Part shown: positions 8,807-16,899 of the stretch, piece after piece
How the letters are laid out: each line of letters opens with the position of its first letter
Position numbering within the stretch: position 1 is the first letter of the stretch
Program-made: the position numbers and the translations under genes
Notes under the pieces: generated by a model
What the model was told of the DNA's origin: nothing
The model's input: only the letters and a program-made list of their open reading frames with translations
The model's database searches: none
Source of the DNA: Rhodopirellula islandica
Lineage (GTDB): Bacteria; Planctomycetota; Planctomycetia; Pirellulales; Pirellulaceae
NCBI RefSeq assembly: GCF_001027925.1
Contig: NZ_LECT01000002.1
Location: 1 to 53,131 of the forward strand
DNA: 53,131 nucleotides
Reading direction: 5' to 3'

Positions 8807-9190
8807 ATGCCACGATCGAAAAAGCGAGTTGAGCTGACCAAATGCGAAGCTGAAGTGATGGATGTAGTCTGGGACAAAGGCAGCGTCACCGTCAACGATG
8901 TCGTCGACACCATCGATCGCGAACTCGCCTACACAACGGTGCTGACCACGATGAAGATCTTGGAAGACAAAAAGATCGTCCGCCGTGGGAAGAAGATCGG
9001 CCGCGCGTTCACCTACACACCCAAAGTCTCGCGAGAGCAAGTCCAGGAAGGCATGGTGAAATCGCTCGCCGACCAGTTGTTTGGTGGATCCATTCGCTCT
9101 CTCGTATTGAATCTACTTGAATCCGATGCGGTATCGCCGGATGACATTGAAGCGGTCAAGAAAGCCGCCTCCAAACTCGGGGACTCGTGA
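8807..9190 (+). CDS. BlaI/MecI/CopY family transcriptional repressor
   Basis: A 127-residue winged-helix repressor. The family signature is clear: an opening LTKCEAEVMDVVWDKG, then SVTVNDVVDTI and AYTTVLTTMKILEDKKIVRR, with a basic wing (GKKIGRAFTYTP), and a C-terminal helical dimerisation region that starts at VSREQVQEGMV. BlaI-type repressors bind DNA as dimers and are inactivated by proteolysis when a partner M56 sensor is stimulated. The stop codon overlaps the ATG of the M56 gene by one base (TGATG), so the two are translationally coupled. No beta-lactamase gene is nearby. Candidate operators are the TACTAA dyads at 7700, 10391 and 10458. Confidence 0.93.
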   Translation: MPRSKKRVELTKCEAEVMDVVWDKGSVTVNDVVDTIDRELAYTTVLTTMKILEDKKIVRRGKKIGRAFTYTPKVSREQVQEGMVKSLADQLFGGSIRSLVLNLLESDAVSPDDIEAVKKAASKLGDS

Positions 9191-10293
9191 TGGATCTTCG
9201 ATTTGCATTGGAAGTCGGAAGCACGTTGTGCTTGCAAATCTCGATTGTCATTGCGATGACTGCCGCGTTGCAGCGCTGGGTCGTGGACGCACGCTGGGGA
9301 TGTCGACTCTGGACAACTTGCTTTCTTTGCATCATCGGATTGGTTGCCGCGGCACTGTTGCTTCCCCACCGTCGATTGTTTCACTTCCCCGTCACGCTAT
9401 CGCGTGAATCGATGCTTGAAATTGTGGTCTGGCAAACCCGAATCGCGATCGCATTGTTGAGTGTGTGGACGGTTGGAGCGGTCTGGTCCATCGTGCAGCG
9501 GTGCTGGCTATGCATCGGCTTGCTACAGTTTCTAAGACATGAATGCGATCCAATCGATGCCGCAGAACTACTCCAGGCAACCGATATCTCGTCAAACGAG
9601 TGCCAACCGCTTTCGATCTGTGTCTCCGACAAAATCCAAGGCCCGTTCTGCTGGCAGTTGCACCGCCCCGTGGTCGTGCTGCCGTCGTTCATGATCAACG
9701 ATCATCATGCTGGAGACGCGACCCTACGGCACGTTTTGCTTCACGAACTCGAGCACTTGCGTACCCAGCACCCGATGCAGCACTTCCTGCAAGGCATTTG
9801 CTCGACGCTCTTTTGGTTCCACCCAATGGTTCGGTCCGCGGCACACAAGGCTGAATTGACACGCGAATTCTTGTGCGACGAAGTTGCAGCCACCACGATC
9901 GGAAAGTTCAGCGCCTACCTGAGGACCCTGGCCAAAGTTGCCGAGCAATGCCGTCGCCAGCCCTGCAATGGTGCTCCCAAGGGAACGCTTGCCTTTGGAA
10001 ACGATGACAGCACTTTGATTCGCCGCAGCAAACGTTTGGTGATGCTGGCGGAGAACAAACCGGCTCGAGCTCATTGGCGGGCGATCATGGCACTCACCAC
10101 CATCTTGCTCTGCGCAACGCTCGTGCAACAAGTCTGGTTGCCGACCAATGTGATGGCTTCGCAGCGAAGCGACTGGTCCCCGTGGCCAAGCTGGACAGCA
10201 AAAGCACTGCATCAATTCAACTTGCAGGTCCGAGACTTCGAGTCCTTTGAAGATCGCGTGCAAATGCACGAATTGTTGACGGAAGAAGACTGA
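9190..10293 (+). CDS. M56 family (BlaR1-like) membrane metallopeptidase, no C-terminal sensor domain
   Basis: A 367-residue membrane protease. Three hydrophobic segments lie in the first 115 residues and another at about 295-315 (MALTTILLCATLV). The zinc motif HELEH (His185, Glu186, His189) and a downstream REFLCDEVA segment with the third ligand are present. In BlaR1/MecR1 such a domain cleaves the BlaI repressor. Here the C-terminus stops about 50 residues after the last membrane helix, so the penicillin-binding sensor domain of BlaR1 (about 585-600 aa) is absent and the signal must be sensed otherwise. The ATG at 9190 is preferred over the GTG three bases upstream. Confidence 0.9.
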   Translation: MDLRFALEVGSTLCLQISIVIAMTAALQRWVVDARWGCRLWTTCFLCIIGLVAAALLLPHRRLFHFPVTLSRESMLEIVVWQTRIAIALLSVWTVGAVWSIVQRCWLCIGLLQFLRHECDPIDAAELLQATDISSNECQPLSICVSDKIQGPFCWQLHRPVVVLPSFMINDHHAGDATLRHVLLHELEHLRTQHPMQHFLQGICSTLFWFHPMVRSAAHKAELTREFLCDEVAATTIGKFSAYLRTLAKVAEQCRRQPCNGAPKGTLAFGNDDSTLIRRSKRLVMLAENKPARAHWRAIMALTTILLCATLVQQVWLPTNVMASQRSDWSPWPSWTAKALHQFNLQVRDFESFEDRVQMHELLTEED

Positions 10294-10384
10294 ACGAAAG
10301 CTGAAACGTCGCGGAAGGACTCCCAGGGTTCTCCTCTCTCTATCCAGCACGCCGACTCAGACGACAGCTCAGATGCTTCCCAAA

Positions 10385-10406
10385 CTCAACTACTAAGCCT
10401 TTACGA
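10385..10406 (+). promoter_or_regulatory. Putative BlaI-type operator dyad, site 2
   Basis: CTCAACTACTAA at 10385-10396 is repeated exactly at 10452-10463. The dyad TACTAA-GCCT-TTACGA (10391-10406) is the weakest of the three sites, with 4 of 6 arm positions matching. It lies 98 bp after the M56 stop and 83 bp before the glycosyltransferase start. Confidence 0.35.
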
Positions 10407-10451
10407 TTTCCACTTGCGGTCCTCGCAATCCAACCAGGACAATCTCCTCGC

Positions 10452-10473
10452 CTCAACTACTAACCCTTCAGTA
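10452..10473 (+). promoter_or_regulatory. Putative BlaI-type operator dyad, site 3
   Basis: Second copy of CTCAACTACTAA, forming TACTAA-CCCT-TCAGTA (10458-10473) with 5 of 6 matching arm positions. It ends at the AAGGAG ribosome-binding site of the glycosyltransferase gene, where a bound repressor could block transcription. Confidence 0.4.
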
Positions 10474-10488
10474 CAAAGGAGTGCACGG

Positions 10489-12981
10489 ATGCACGAGATC
10501 GAAACCACACAAACGCCATTCGCTGACACCGCCAGGATGGGCGCGAAAGCGCCCCCGACGCCGTCGATCACATTGATTTTGCCTGCCTACAATGAAGCGG
10601 AAGTGATCGCCGACGCAATCACGGAAGCCGATTCGGCTTTGTCTTCGATCACCAGCCAATACGAAATCATCGTTATCGATGACGGCAGTCATGACGCGAC
10701 CGCTGAAACGGTTCGGGAGTTCGCAAAGTTCCTTCCCTCATTGCGACTGGTCCAGCACCCACGCAATCAAGGTTACGGTGCGGCCATTCGAACCGGTTTC
10801 TCCGAAGCAAAGTGTGACCTGGTTGTCTTCACCGATGCGGATTGTCAATTCGATCTGACCGAACTGGATCGGTTCGTTTTGCTATCGGAACGCTACGACA
10901 TTGTTTGTGGCTATCGCATCGACCGGAAAGATTCGTCGCTGCGATGTCTCTACTCAAGAGTCTACAACCTGCTGGTTCGAGCGATGTTGAACACCGGGGT
11001 GCGCGACGTCGATTGCGCACTCAAAATGTTTCATCGCGACGTCGCCAAGAAGTTGCGTCTCACCGGAGACGGGTTCCTTGTCAATTCGGAGATGCTGACC
11101 CAAGCAAAACGTTTCGGTCACAGCGTTGTTGAAGTCGGTGTCTCGCACCGGCCACGCATGCTCGGTGAAAGCACGGTCTCGATCAAGCACATTCCAACGG
11201 TACTCGCGTCTTTGGTGCGTTACTGGTGGAACGAAGTCCAGTTCCCGGTCCCGGAGCACGTCGATTGCCAAGAGCCGAAAGCGACATCAGCCAGTTGCTT
11301 TGGTCTGAACCCAAAGTGGTTGCAAATTGGACTGTTGTTCCTTGCAGCCATGTTCATGTTCGCCAACCTGGGGTACCCGCTGATTGACCGCGACGAAACC
11401 AGGTACGCTGAAATCCCAAGAGAAATGATCGCGACCGGCAACTGGGTTTTGCCCCAACTCAATTTCGAGACCTATTACGACAAGCCGCCGCTTCTGTACT
11501 GGCTGTGTGCAATCAGTTTCAAGTTGTTCGGAATCAGCGAGGTTTCCGCCCGTTTGGTTCCCGCCTTTGCCGCGATCTGCACGTTGGCATCCACCATGTT
11601 CTTTGGCTCACGACTCTTCGGGCGAACTGTCGGACTGCACGCGGGCGTCGTCCTCTTGCTCTCGGTCGGGTTTGCTTTCACGAGTCGCTACCTGTTGCTC
11701 GACGGCGTATTGGCATTGTTTGTCTCGCTGTCACTTTTCGCCGCGTTGGAGGCGATTCGAAATCCCACTTCGACCGGTGCTGCGGGAACTTTGCAACTCA
11801 GGTGGTGGATCCTATCGGGCGTTTGCATTGGCTTGGCGTTTCTGACCAAAGGACCGATCGCGATCGTGCTTTGGCTTCCCCCGGTGCTGGCAATGACTTG
11901 GGTTTCCGAAGCTCATGCTCGCCCTGCTTGGTGGCACTACGGAGTTCTCGGTGGCGTGGCATCGATGATCGCCGCCCCATGGTTTCTGCTCGTGCACCTG
12001 GAAGACACAACTTTTTTGAACGAGTTCTTTTACAGACATAACATCGCCCGGTTCGCTGGCGAGTTCCATCCCAAGCCCATCTGGTATTTCCTACCTGTCC
12101 TGCTGATCGCCGGTCACCCGTGGTCGTTCCTGACGATCCCCTACGCAAAATTTTTGATGGCGCGTGACGAACGGTCTCGCCGCCAACGACCTCCAGCCAT
12201 CGGGTACCTGTTGCTGTGGAGTGGTTGGTGCTTCGCGTTCTTTTCCATGTCGAGCTGCAAACTCCCCACCTATCTTTTGCCAGCTGCTCCGGCACTGGCA
12301 TTGATGGTCGGGCACTACCTGCACACCGTTCTTGGCGATGCAAGCCATCCGCAAAAGCACTTCTTTGCTCGATTCTGGTCCGCACGTTCGGCAACCGCGT
12401 CCACATGCTTTGCTGGCGTCGCATTCGTGGTGTATGCGATGATCTACACGGACGACGCCACCGCCGTGCTGTTCGCTTGGGCCATGCTGTGGGCGGCTCT
12501 GCTGATTTCATCATTGGTGCTGATGGCGGATCGACATCAAGCCCGAATCGCTTGGGGAACGTCCGCCGTGTTCGCCTTCCTGTTTGCGGTCATGGTCATG
12601 CACCAAATGGTGCCTGCCTACAGCCGATCCCAGACCCTCTTTGGAGAATCCTCGCCATTGGCGAACCAACTTGGTGTCGACGAATCCACACCGATCGCCA
12701 CCATTGAGCACGAGTTTTCAGAAGTGCCCTTCTATCTCAACCGAGCGAACATCGCTCACTTCGCCCACCTGAGCGATCAAGGCATCAAACGGTTCCTGGT
12801 TCGAAACTCGAACTGCATTTTGATTGTTGATTCGCACATCGCCATCGAATCTCTGCGAGATCAACTGCCCGCCAAAATCAAAATCGCTCCGCTCCTTCAA
12901 CGTGGGCCAGCAGCACTCTACCGCGTTAGCGCCGTCCCGATTGTGGACCAAGTTGCTCAACGAGCAACGCTGGCAAGATGA
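10489..12981 (+). CDS. Fused GT2 polyprenyl-phosphate glycosyltransferase and ArnT/PMT-like transferase
   Basis: An 830-residue fusion. Residues about 25-265 are a DPM1/ArnC-like GT2 domain: LILPAYNEAEVI, IIVIDDGSHD and the metal-binding DAD of VFTDADCQFD. It would transfer a sugar from a nucleotide donor to polyprenyl phosphate. From about 285 on is a multi-membrane GT-C domain of the PMT/ArnT type. It has the acidic periplasmic loop motif IDRDETRYAEIPREM, then YYDKPPLLYWL and about ten hydrophobic segments. This half would move the sugar from the lipid carrier to an outer acceptor such as lipid A or protein. The start is ATG 10489, with AAGGAG eight bases upstream; the longer frame lacks this. 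Normally the two activities are separate proteins. Two TACTAA dyads lie upstream. Confidence 0.88.
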   Translation: MHEIETTQTPFADTARMGAKAPPTPSITLILPAYNEAEVIADAITEADSALSSITSQYEIIVIDDGSHDATAETVREFAKFLPSLRLVQHPRNQGYGAAIRTGFSEAKCDLVVFTDADCQFDLTELDRFVLLSERYDIVCGYRIDRKDSSLRCLYSRVYNLLVRAMLNTGVRDVDCALKMFHRDVAKKLRLTGDGFLVNSEMLTQAKRFGHSVVEVGVSHRPRMLGESTVSIKHIPTVLASLVRYWWNEVQFPVPEHVDCQEPKATSASCFGLNPKWLQIGLLFLAAMFMFANLGYPLIDRDETRYAEIPREMIATGNWVLPQLNFETYYDKPPLLYWLCAISFKLFGISEVSARLVPAFAAICTLASTMFFGSRLFGRTVGLHAGVVLLLSVGFAFTSRYLLLDGVLALFVSLSLFAALEAIRNPTSTGAAGTLQLRWWILSGVCIGLAFLTKGPIAIVLWLPPVLAMTWVSEAHARPAWWHYGVLGGVASMIAAPWFLLVHLEDTTFLNEFFYRHNIARFAGEFHPKPIWYFLPVLLIAGHPWSFLTIPYAKFLMARDERSRRQRPPAIGYLLLWSGWCFAFFSMSSCKLPTYLLPAAPALALMVGHYLHTVLGDASHPQKHFFARFWSARSATASTCFAGVAFVVYAMIYTDDATAVLFAWAMLWAALLISSLVLMADRHQARIAWGTSAVFAFLFAVMVMHQMVPAYSRSQTLFGESSPLANQLGVDESTPIATIEHEFSEVPFYLNRANIAHFAHLSDQGIKRFLVRNSNCILIVDSHIAIESLRDQLPAKIKIAPLLQRGPAALYRVSAVPIVDQVAQRATLAR

Positions 12982-13202
12982 GGCGTCTTCTGACGAAACT
13001 CAAACGCTGGATCCGACTCCGCCCCATTCAACCATGCGTGTTCGGCCCTGGCGATCGATCGGACGTCGCATTGGTGATTTCCATGGCGGAGCAACTGGAA
13101 GCACAGCAACGATAATGATCGGGCATCACCATGTGAGCCATTTGGGCGTTCGCCTGGACTGCGAAAGGTTTGGCGTTGTGACGCACTGTGGTTGCGCAAG
13201 AT
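12982..13202. other. Gene-free stretch with a partial family-3 repeat
   Basis: No convincing gene is seen. A diverged copy of the TGAGCC(G/A)TTTGGGCGTT repeat occurs at about 13130-13150, followed by a GTGGTTGCGCAAG segment that abuts the large inverted-repeat element. Confidence 0.6.
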
Positions 13203-13405
13203 TTCATCCCGGGAGGGATTCCAGATGGTAGCCGTCGGTAAGCGATCGCGCCACCGACGGACATGCCCCCACGCCACCACTCTCCATCCCGCCGTGGCCG
13301 ATGGCCACGGCGGGATGGAGAGTGTTTTTTGGGACGCTCGTTTTCCGGGGGTACGCTGCGACGCAGCAACCCCCGGCTACCATCTGACATCCCTCCCGGG
13401 ATGAA
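13203..13405. repeat. 203-bp multi-hairpin inverted-repeat element
   Basis: The outer inverted repeats of 31 bp (13203-13233 and 13375-13405) match at about 29 positions and carry CATCCCGGGAGGGAT. Inside are three further hairpins. One is CCGTCGGT/ACCGACGG at about 13232-13260. The second is a perfect 22-bp stem, 13278-13299 against 13303-13324, with a 3-nt loop. The third is CCGGGGGT/ACCCCCGG-like and encloses GCTGCGACGCAGC. It encodes nothing. It appears to interrupt the neighbouring GCAACCACG-type repeats and so may be a mobile or replicating palindromic element. Confidence 0.85.
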
Positions 13406-13727
13406 GCAACCACGCTTGCCAAGACATTTCAGATACCGAAAGACTCCTGCCGACCTGTTGAGGGTGAAGCAGGTACGCAGGAATGATTGGGTTTCCCCGT
13501 GTGAGCCGTTTGGGCGTTAGCCCCGGTTGGACGTGGATGCAACCACGCTTGCCAAGTCATTTCAAATGCCGAAAGACTCCTGTCGACCTGTTGAGGGTGA
13601 AGCAGGTACGCAGGAATGATTGGGTTTCACCTTGTGAGCCGTTTGGGCGTTAGCCCCGGTTTTGCGTGGGAACCGTGGCTAACGCCAAACGGCTCACATA
13701 CCCGATGACACCTGCGTACCTGCTTAA
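13406..13727. repeat. 133-bp tandem repeat (two units) followed by an inverted partial copy
   Basis: Units start at 13406 and 13539 with GCAACCACGCTTGCCAAG. They share a CCGAAAGACTCCTG block and a GAAGCAGGTACGCAGGAATG block, and end with TGAGCCGTTTGGGCGTTAG. An inverted partial copy (AACGCCAAACGGCTCACA, then CCTGCGTACCTGCTT) follows at about 13670-13727. A related single copy lies at about 25730-25835. No gene is present. Confidence 0.85.
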
Positions 13728-14390
13728 AATAAGCCGGCCTTCACCGACATCGGCCTTTCGTTCCATCCACCAACGAGCCAGCACCTTGCTAGACGACTTC
13801 GATCTTTTCGGCGATGTGAGCGGATCCGACAGTTCCATTGGCTGTGGAGGGCTGATATTCACATTCGCCCTCGCTGCTCTCCTGTTCATCATCGTTTCGG
13901 TTTGGATGTCGTGAGAGCATTTCCTTCTTGCGGAGTCGCATCAGCCCAGGCGGATTCCGATTCCCCCAGATCCGCGTCGGTCAAACACACCTCCGCGTCC
14001 AAACCCACGTGATCTCGCCCGCCCCGGTGTCGGCCACCGGAGCAGTGAAGCGGACCGTCGAAAGCCGACTCGTTCCACCTGACTGACGGAAAATCGAACA
14101 CAAGGCCTGACCCTTGCGAGGCCTTCCTCACCATCGCAAGCGATTTCCAGAAGCCACCAGCAGCAGCCTGCGAGTGTTGCCCATCACTTCCAACGATTAC
14201 CGTGCCCGCAAGACAATGGAAGTGATGAGTGGCAAGCCATCCAATGACCTTTGGCTGATGATGAACGATTCGAAATTGAATCCATTGACCTTTTCACCGG
14301 TGATGTCGCACTCGATCACGCAGGCGTCACCGGCCCGTTACTGCACATTCCCGCCGACACGGTGGAAGCTCTGTAGCAACCTACCCACTG
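13728..14390. other. No secure gene; possible remnants of decayed coding sequence
   Basis: Short frames here look like fragments, not genes. On the plus strand, a frame ending at about 13914 (DLFGDVSG, then a hydrophobic run ending VSVWMS) resembles the C-terminus of a membrane protein whose start lies in the repeats. Another frame ending at about 14373 reads coherently (ESIDLFTGDVALDHAG, then IPADTVEAL) but is closed by a stop codon about 45 codons upstream and has no start. These may be relics of genes broken when the adjoining protease/ATPase island or repeats were inserted. Confidence 0.4.
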
Positions 14391-16898
14391 TTAGCTTCGC
14401 GAGCGTTGGCGGTCACGGAGGCGGTCACGGAGGCGGATTCGGTTCCGCACGAGATTGAACAGTCGCGGCTCGTCGGCTTCCAGAGTGACCGTGACGGCAA
14501 AGTTCTGCATTATGAACGATTCGGGTGCCCAGCGTCTATCGCAGCGAACGATCAGGTAGTAGCTGTCACCGTATTCGGCTTTCGATTTCATGAACTCCCA
14601 AGACGATCGTTGCAGCGTGCTCGACGCGAGTACTTTGGAGCTCGGCTGTAAGTTGCATTTGGCAGAACCTTGAAACGCGCCCTGTGGCTTCTCGCCGGTT
14701 CTTCCATAGTACGCTCGCTCCTGTTCTTCTAAGGCACGATAGGCGTTCTCTATTTCATCGACCGACTTGCCTCGAATGAGTGCGTATTGCATCCGCACGC
14801 CAAGGTACTCTGCCCTTCGACGGCGAACGGGTGGATCGAACGCTAAAGATACGGTGATTCGTTTTTTGCCGTTCGCATCTCTGAATTCGTCAAAAATCGG
14901 TACCTCGAAGATGGCGAAGGTGTCGATTGGGATTGCACCTTGGTAGTACATCGTGGGGCGACGATCGCCAGATTGAAGTGCAAAGTCGTCGTCGATCTTC
15001 CCGTAGCCACAGACTTTCCGTATGCCTTCTTTGCCATGTCTGGGTGCGATCAGGTCTTGAGCTGGCATTGGCACGGTCGCAGAGGCCGCGAGAATCGAAC
15101 GAACCAAATTTGCTTGTGGCTCCTCGCCAAGTTCGTCACGCAATTTGTGCCAAACGGCTGCCGCAGTTCTGGCCACGAGCGGTGCGGCCATGCTGGTGCC
15201 GTTATCAAATGCAAAAAGCTGTTTGGTTGGTTCGTTGCTCAACGACATGACTGACATGCCACGTTCAACATCGACTTGCTTGGAGCCAGCGAAGCCACGA
15301 AAGCTCAGGTTGCCAGCTGAGGCGACAAATTCAGGCTTGATGGCGTCGTTGATTCCTAGACCGATGCGAGTAAGAGGTGCGGGTTGGTGGGGACGCGCGA
15401 TGCCCAGATTGATGTCGTTTTTTCCCGCTCCCCGAAGAACCTCGGGTGCATCGTGCTCGGCGATGCCGCCCACGGTGATTGGGATAGCTGCCGTTGCGGG
15501 TTCGGTCAAGCCACACTCGTCACGAAACAAATATTCGGGATAGGTCGTGAGGATCGCTTCCGCCTCTTCGGGTGAAAAGCCAAAACCAAGGTCGTGATTC
15601 CCTGCCGAAATAACCAGCAGCACGTTGAATTCTCGAGCAAGAATGTCGAGACATTCAGCCCAAATACTCTGGCGGTCGCTATTTTGCTTCCAAGCGCTAT
15701 CACCCCCGAGCGACATGTTGAACACACGGCATCGGTACGGATCTCGGGTGAAGACTTCAATGGCTCGACGCATTTGATGGATGATGAGTTCCTCATCATC
15801 GAATCGGTTTTCGTCGTTGAGTACGCGTGCGCTATAGAGGGTAACTGGTGAAGCGAAGGAACCGTCTTCGTAGCAACCAAGAACGCTTCCAAAAACCGCA
15901 AGTCCACCCACCATGGTTCCATGTCCGTTTTGATCCGTTGCTGTTTCTGTCGTCGTTAAGATTGACTCAGCGTGGCCGATGTTGTTGGCAATCAGTGGAT
16001 GATTCGTTGCGATCCCACTATCGACCACGCAGACGCTTGGGCCGTCGACAGGTGGTCGTGGAGTCGCCGGGAAGTCTCTTTCGGTTGCCCGCCTTGCTTG
16101 TTGAATATCGAAACTCGGTTGCGTCGGCAGTTCGATCTCGCCAACAATGTCCAGGTCGAGTAGACGACTGAGAGTTGCCCCTTTAACGCTAATCCGCGCG
16201 AGGCAGATCAACTGCCCGATAAACGTATCGCAGACACGATCGTTGGGATCGTTACTTGATTGAATCGCAAGCTTAAGTTCCACGGTGGCCGCGCGTGCCA
16301 GTTCGACAGACCCGCGATGCCAAAGCTCGACGTCAACTACATAGCATTTATCCGAGTCGATGGCTTCGCCGCTTAATCCAATCGCGTCAGCCAGTCGTTT
16401 TGTGATGCGGTCTTCACGATTCCAAAGTCGCATCTGCTCGATTTGGATGTATTCGATAGCGTCAAAACCAGTCGATTTATATGGCTGGCCTGTTTTCGGA
16501 TTTGTTGCAGGGCCTTGTTCGTAACCGTCAAGGACTTCGCGGAAACTGGTCAGATCCAATTCATCTCGGAAGGCGATAATTGCGTTGTCGGCTTCGATCG
16601 AAACCACGGAAATGCCGGCACCTTCGAGCAGTTCCTTCATCTGCAATGGTGGAGCGGATTTCACCAATGGAACGCGAAACACCAGGTGCGGCTGAACTGC
16701 CGAGGGTGGTGCGGGGCGGCGATTGAGTTGCCCTTCCATTTCGTCGAGACGTTGACGCACCTCGCTACCGAAGTGCGCTCGACTGCCTCGATCAGGTGGT
16801 GGTGCTGGCGGGGCAGGTCGTTTTCTACGATCTGGATTGACCGCCTCCGCCACAAGCTGAAGGTGCGGGTACCGCTGATCGCTTTCTACATGAGGCAT
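14391..16898 (-). CDS. S8 subtilisin-like serine protease, IetS-like partner of AAA ATPase
   Basis: An 835-residue protein without a signal peptide, so probably cytoplasmic. The subtilase domain spans about 285-600 and keeps the triad Asp293 (VVDSG), His326 (NGHGT) and Ser569 (NGTSMAAP), plus the oxyanion Asn434 (SAGNHD). About 280 N-terminal residues form an extension of unknown fold with a Pro-rich stretch near 27-37. About 230 residues follow the protease domain. It starts two bases after the AAA ATPase stop codon, so the pair is translationally linked. Such AAA-S8 pairs were described as the ietA/ietS stability system of an Agrobacterium Ti plasmid and later as the IetAS anti-phage system. 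Here the role is inferred from architecture only. Repeats and gene debris flank the pair. Confidence 0.85.
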   Translation of the reverse strand: MPHVESDQRYPHLQLVAEAVNPDRRKRPAPPAPPPDRGSRAHFGSEVRQRLDEMEGQLNRRPAPPSAVQPHLVFRVPLVKSAPPLQMKELLEGAGISVVSIEADNAIIAFRDELDLTSFREVLDGYEQGPATNPKTGQPYKSTGFDAIEYIQIEQMRLWNREDRITKRLADAIGLSGEAIDSDKCYVVDVELWHRGSVELARAATVELKLAIQSSNDPNDRVCDTFIGQLICLARISVKGATLSRLLDLDIVGEIELPTQPSFDIQQARRATERDFPATPRPPVDGPSVCVVDSGIATNHPLIANNIGHAESILTTTETATDQNGHGTMVGGLAVFGSVLGCYEDGSFASPVTLYSARVLNDENRFDDEELIIHQMRRAIEVFTRDPYRCRVFNMSLGGDSAWKQNSDRQSIWAECLDILAREFNVLLVISAGNHDLGFGFSPEEAEAILTTYPEYLFRDECGLTEPATAAIPITVGGIAEHDAPEVLRGAGKNDINLGIARPHQPAPLTRIGLGINDAIKPEFVASAGNLSFRGFAGSKQVDVERGMSVMSLSNEPTKQLFAFDNGTSMAAPLVARTAAAVWHKLRDELGEEPQANLVRSILAASATVPMPAQDLIAPRHGKEGIRKVCGYGKIDDDFALQSGDRRPTMYYQGAIPIDTFAIFEVPIFDEFRDANGKKRITVSLAFDPPVRRRRAEYLGVRMQYALIRGKSVDEIENAYRALEEQERAYYGRTGEKPQGAFQGSAKCNLQPSSKVLASSTLQRSSWEFMKSKAEYGDSYYLIVRCDRRWAPESFIMQNFAVTVTLEADEPRLFNLVRNRIRLRDRLRDRQRSRS

Positions 16899-16899
16899 G

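Noticed and set aside
8807..10293. Beta-lactam resistance system
   Set aside because: BlaI- and BlaR1-like names suggest it, but there is no beta-lactamase gene and the M56 protein lacks the penicillin-binding sensor.
12982..13727. CRISPR-like array
   Set aside because: Repeat units are 133 bp with near-identical interiors and no short regularly spaced repeats or unique spacers; no cas gene is present.
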